Assembly (NCBI RefSeq): GCF_015706575.1
Contig: NW_024037050.1
Coordinates: 5,580,001 to 5,644,000 of the forward strand
DNA: 64,000 nt
Source: Patiria miniata
Lineage: Eukaryota > Echinodermata > Asteroidea > Valvatida > Asterinidae
Direction: 5' to 3'
Shown here: piece by piece, positions 61,433 through 64,000 of the stretch
How the letters are laid out: each line of letters opens with the position of its first letter
Position numbering within the stretch: the first letter of the stretch is position 1
Position numbers and translations under genes: made by a program
Notes under the pieces: model-generated
The model's database searches: none
Told to the model about the DNA's origin: nothing
The model's input: only the letters and a program-made list of their open reading frames with translations

Positions 61433-63253
61433 TTAAAAAAAAGAAGAAAAACGAATAGCAGATTTTCCTATTGCTTCCGTGCTACGTTCATTGCTTTGCT
61501 TTATAGGGATTTTCCGTTCTTCATAATTCCATTGTTTAATATCTTCTAGAGCGAACAGTCCAAGTTAGTGTTTCCATGTTATCAGGAGGACTTACAAGCG
61601 ATACATGTCTTTCTGTGGCTCGATCGGTTATGAGGTTTGTTGTATCGAAGAATCGGTAACTGAATTAGTTTAGTGACATTAAAATATTTTGTTTTGGCCT
61701 GTAGGCTGTACCGACATAATTTCACAAGCACGGTGTACTTTCCGAAAAAAAATGAACATGTGGGATTCAAAATATTGCGTGGTGTCAATCTTTAAACGTG
61801 CACTAATACATTCGATAGGCCTAATATGTAAACAGAAAACTCATATAGCAGATTAAAAAAAACCGCGTGTAACTCATTTCATGGCACGCATTATCTGTAT
61901 TTTAATTTGTAAGTGAAATATAACCCATGAATGACCATGTCCCGCGTTCAGCCGCGCAGATCAACGGACCGATCCGGTTCATTTCTGAACCTTCTCCTGA
62001 TTAAAACAGATGAATAGTGACCCGGGGGGATGGCAATTCCTTAAATGGTGGCTATTTGTTACCGAGGGTGGATAATTTCGTTGCTGTGGTAATCACCGAC
62101 TAGAGGGGAGAGGGAGAGGGGACGAAGGGGAGCGATACCGTTCCGGGCTGTCGAAGGGCCGTTGGGTTTGACCATCAACACCGGCCATGCCACACGGGGG
62201 TGTCAAACGCATGGTTGCTCCAAGGGCTGGACCCACGATAACCCAGGCGATATATCACGGCAAGTCCGCTACAATGATTGCGTAAATATAGGCCTACAAC
62301 TCCAAGCAAAAAACACACGGCTCTCACTTTCTCGAAAAAAAAAATGTGTATTAAAAAAAATCGACGACCAATGTGGACAGAAAAAAAACAGAGAGGGAGC
62401 TGGGGAGACAGGGGGGGAAGAAATAATATCCCATAACGTTGGAGGTGTACAATGAGAATCGCTCGAGGGGAAATTGTGGGGAGAAAAGACGGAGAGACGA
62501 CTGCGCAGCGCCCGCCAGCCCCGGCCCGATCAGAATGAAGAATCGGGCCAAGTGCACGAGGGCCCCGGTCTACCTTTTCTTTCTTTCTCTCTTGTTCCCG
62601 TGCTATCTCAATGAGTGGTCGTTACATAGAAAGATGGCGTTGACCGACAGCCGGGGATAGGACCGGGGGCCCGGATAAACTCAGAGGTGCATGACCGCTA
62701 GCTCGTTGGCCGCTACAAGCCCGACGGAAAAAAAGAGAAAAGGACAACAAAAAATAATATCGCCGTCGACTATTGAAGGGCTGACTCTGTCACCTTATGC
62801 TCACTCGGAACACCGTTCGTGTACACACACGCAATAAAGCGATAGGGTTCGCCTTGTAACATGTTTTCTTTTCTTAGCAGGTTTGTTGGTGTTGGACATG
62901 GTGTGCCGTCCCTTTGACACAACAGATGCCGGCTTGTAGCCGGTTCATTACGGGTGTAATACGTCTATATATGGTGTCAAAGGCATATCTTTTTTCATTA
63001 GTATTATTATCCATCACTTTTGGGATTGGTTATGTGAATCGTACGGAGGAACAATAAAAATGAAGTGACCGATTAAGACATTATCTGTGCAACCGCTATA
63101 CTAACATTATGACGACACTTTCAACATCTATATTCCACAAAAAAGCGATGCTTTTAGCAAATATCCCCGCGGTCTGGAACCCTGACCCCACGTTACATCA
63201 TTGCAGATTTTTTTTTTTACAACCGATACCAGTGTTGCCTCCCATCGTTGGCG
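61433..63253. other. Non-coding interval
   Basis: A purine-rich stretch lies at about 62330-62420. No gene or bounded repeat is seen. Confidence 0.4.
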
Positions 63254-63311
63254 TGGTCTCGTGAACTCTCGCATGGTCTCGTGGACTCTCGCACAGTATC
63301 GTCACTCTCGC
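63254..63311. repeat. Short ~20-bp tandem repeat
   Basis: Units built on GGTCTCGTGAACTCTCGCA occur about two and a half times, the last being degraded. Confidence 0.7.
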
Positions 63312-64000
63312 TTCAGTACAAGCATCGACAATTTTGCGCTAATTTTTGAGTGCTAATGGTTTTTCTGAAATACAAGCCATACTGTGTTTAAAACTGAATT
63401 TAAAGGCTTACATTTTCTGTGGATATCAGTGAGTCGCGTATATGATTACACTCTTCAGTGGACAAAAATGTGCCCTTTTTAAAAACTACATTTTTGTTTA
63501 AAAAGTCAAAGGAAAGTTTAAGGGAAGCTTTTCAAACAGTGGCCTTCGATCTGCTTACAAACAAGGATATACCCCATTCTTCCATTAGATAATGTGAAGA
63601 CAATGCTGTATCCGTTGCAAACAAAAATAATGAGCCAATGTCATATGAAAATCGGACTCTATCAAAATCGGACTCTTTTCCCTTTATTGGTTAAACCCTC
63701 TCACGTGACCGGTCCCTCTTCAAATTATCTATGCATGAGCATGCGCAATACCACCAATGAGTCCGTATTTCATAAAACCTAAATTCATGCTACACCGATA
63801 CAAAAAGGCCTGTACGATACCCCTAGAATAATCGAATACTACCTGCTGATTATGCTGACTCTGAAAATCCGTGAAGTGGAATCGATTCCCGCCGGTATCG
63901 ACCACCGGACAAAATACTTCGCACCAAGCAGGTGGTTCCTGATTGATTGATTCTAAAATGGCGGCTGCTATTAAACGGCGTTCCTGCTGCTGCATTGCAA
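63312..64000. other. Non-coding interval at window end
   Basis: AAAATCGGACTCT is duplicated at about 63648-63675, and AAAATGGCGGC at about 63956 matches a YY1-type site. No exon can be supported. Confidence 0.4.

Overview
This window looks like nuclear DNA of an invertebrate deuterostome, most likely an echinoderm. It has an intron-containing gene with an AT-rich flank, many short non-autonomous DNA transposons, a tRNA-derived SINE and long G/C homopolymers. The palindrome TAGGCCTA occurs at least 16 times where about one is expected. The organism call rests on general pattern knowledge, not a database match.

Only one gene can be supported. Positions 73-1497 (+) hold the terminal coding exon of an Ikaros-family-like (IKZF, Pegasus-like) zinc-finger transcription factor: one C2H2 finger at the exon start, one in the middle, and the paired C-terminal fingers that serve as the dimerisation module in this family. 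The upstream exons lie outside the window.

The remaining ~62 kb shows no convincing coding exon; the open frames there are short, mutually overlapping and of no recognisable family. What can be read is a mobile-element landscape. It contains a hAT MITE with near-perfect 8-bp duplications (2147-2615), a mariner-type MITE (3086-3579), a SINE (3670-3965), a foldback MITE (4563-5000), a hairpin family (5236-5488 and 12092-12552) and a TTTAAA-ended family in three copies (5724-6209, 20144-20570, 29577-30158). There is also a GGCGGATC-ended family whose complete copies carry 5-bp near-duplications (8806-9078, 32996-33316, 54414-54666, plus 13718-14016 and fragments). A second hAT MITE has a perfect duplication (9238-9550), and two small TA-flanked MITEs lie at 18004-18188 and 60435-60610. 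A further foldback (39954-40232) and a degenerate ~190-bp tandem array (33485-34110) complete the set.

Between the repeats lie GC- and CpG-richer blocks (about 14520-14720, 20880-21320, 26360-26510, 37130-37300, 58030-58500), clusters of TAATCC-type homeodomain sites (19050-19130, 23370-23430) and isolated TATA or CCAAT-like elements. These could be cis-regulatory DNA in a gene-poor region beside a transcription-factor gene, but nothing in the sequence proves that.
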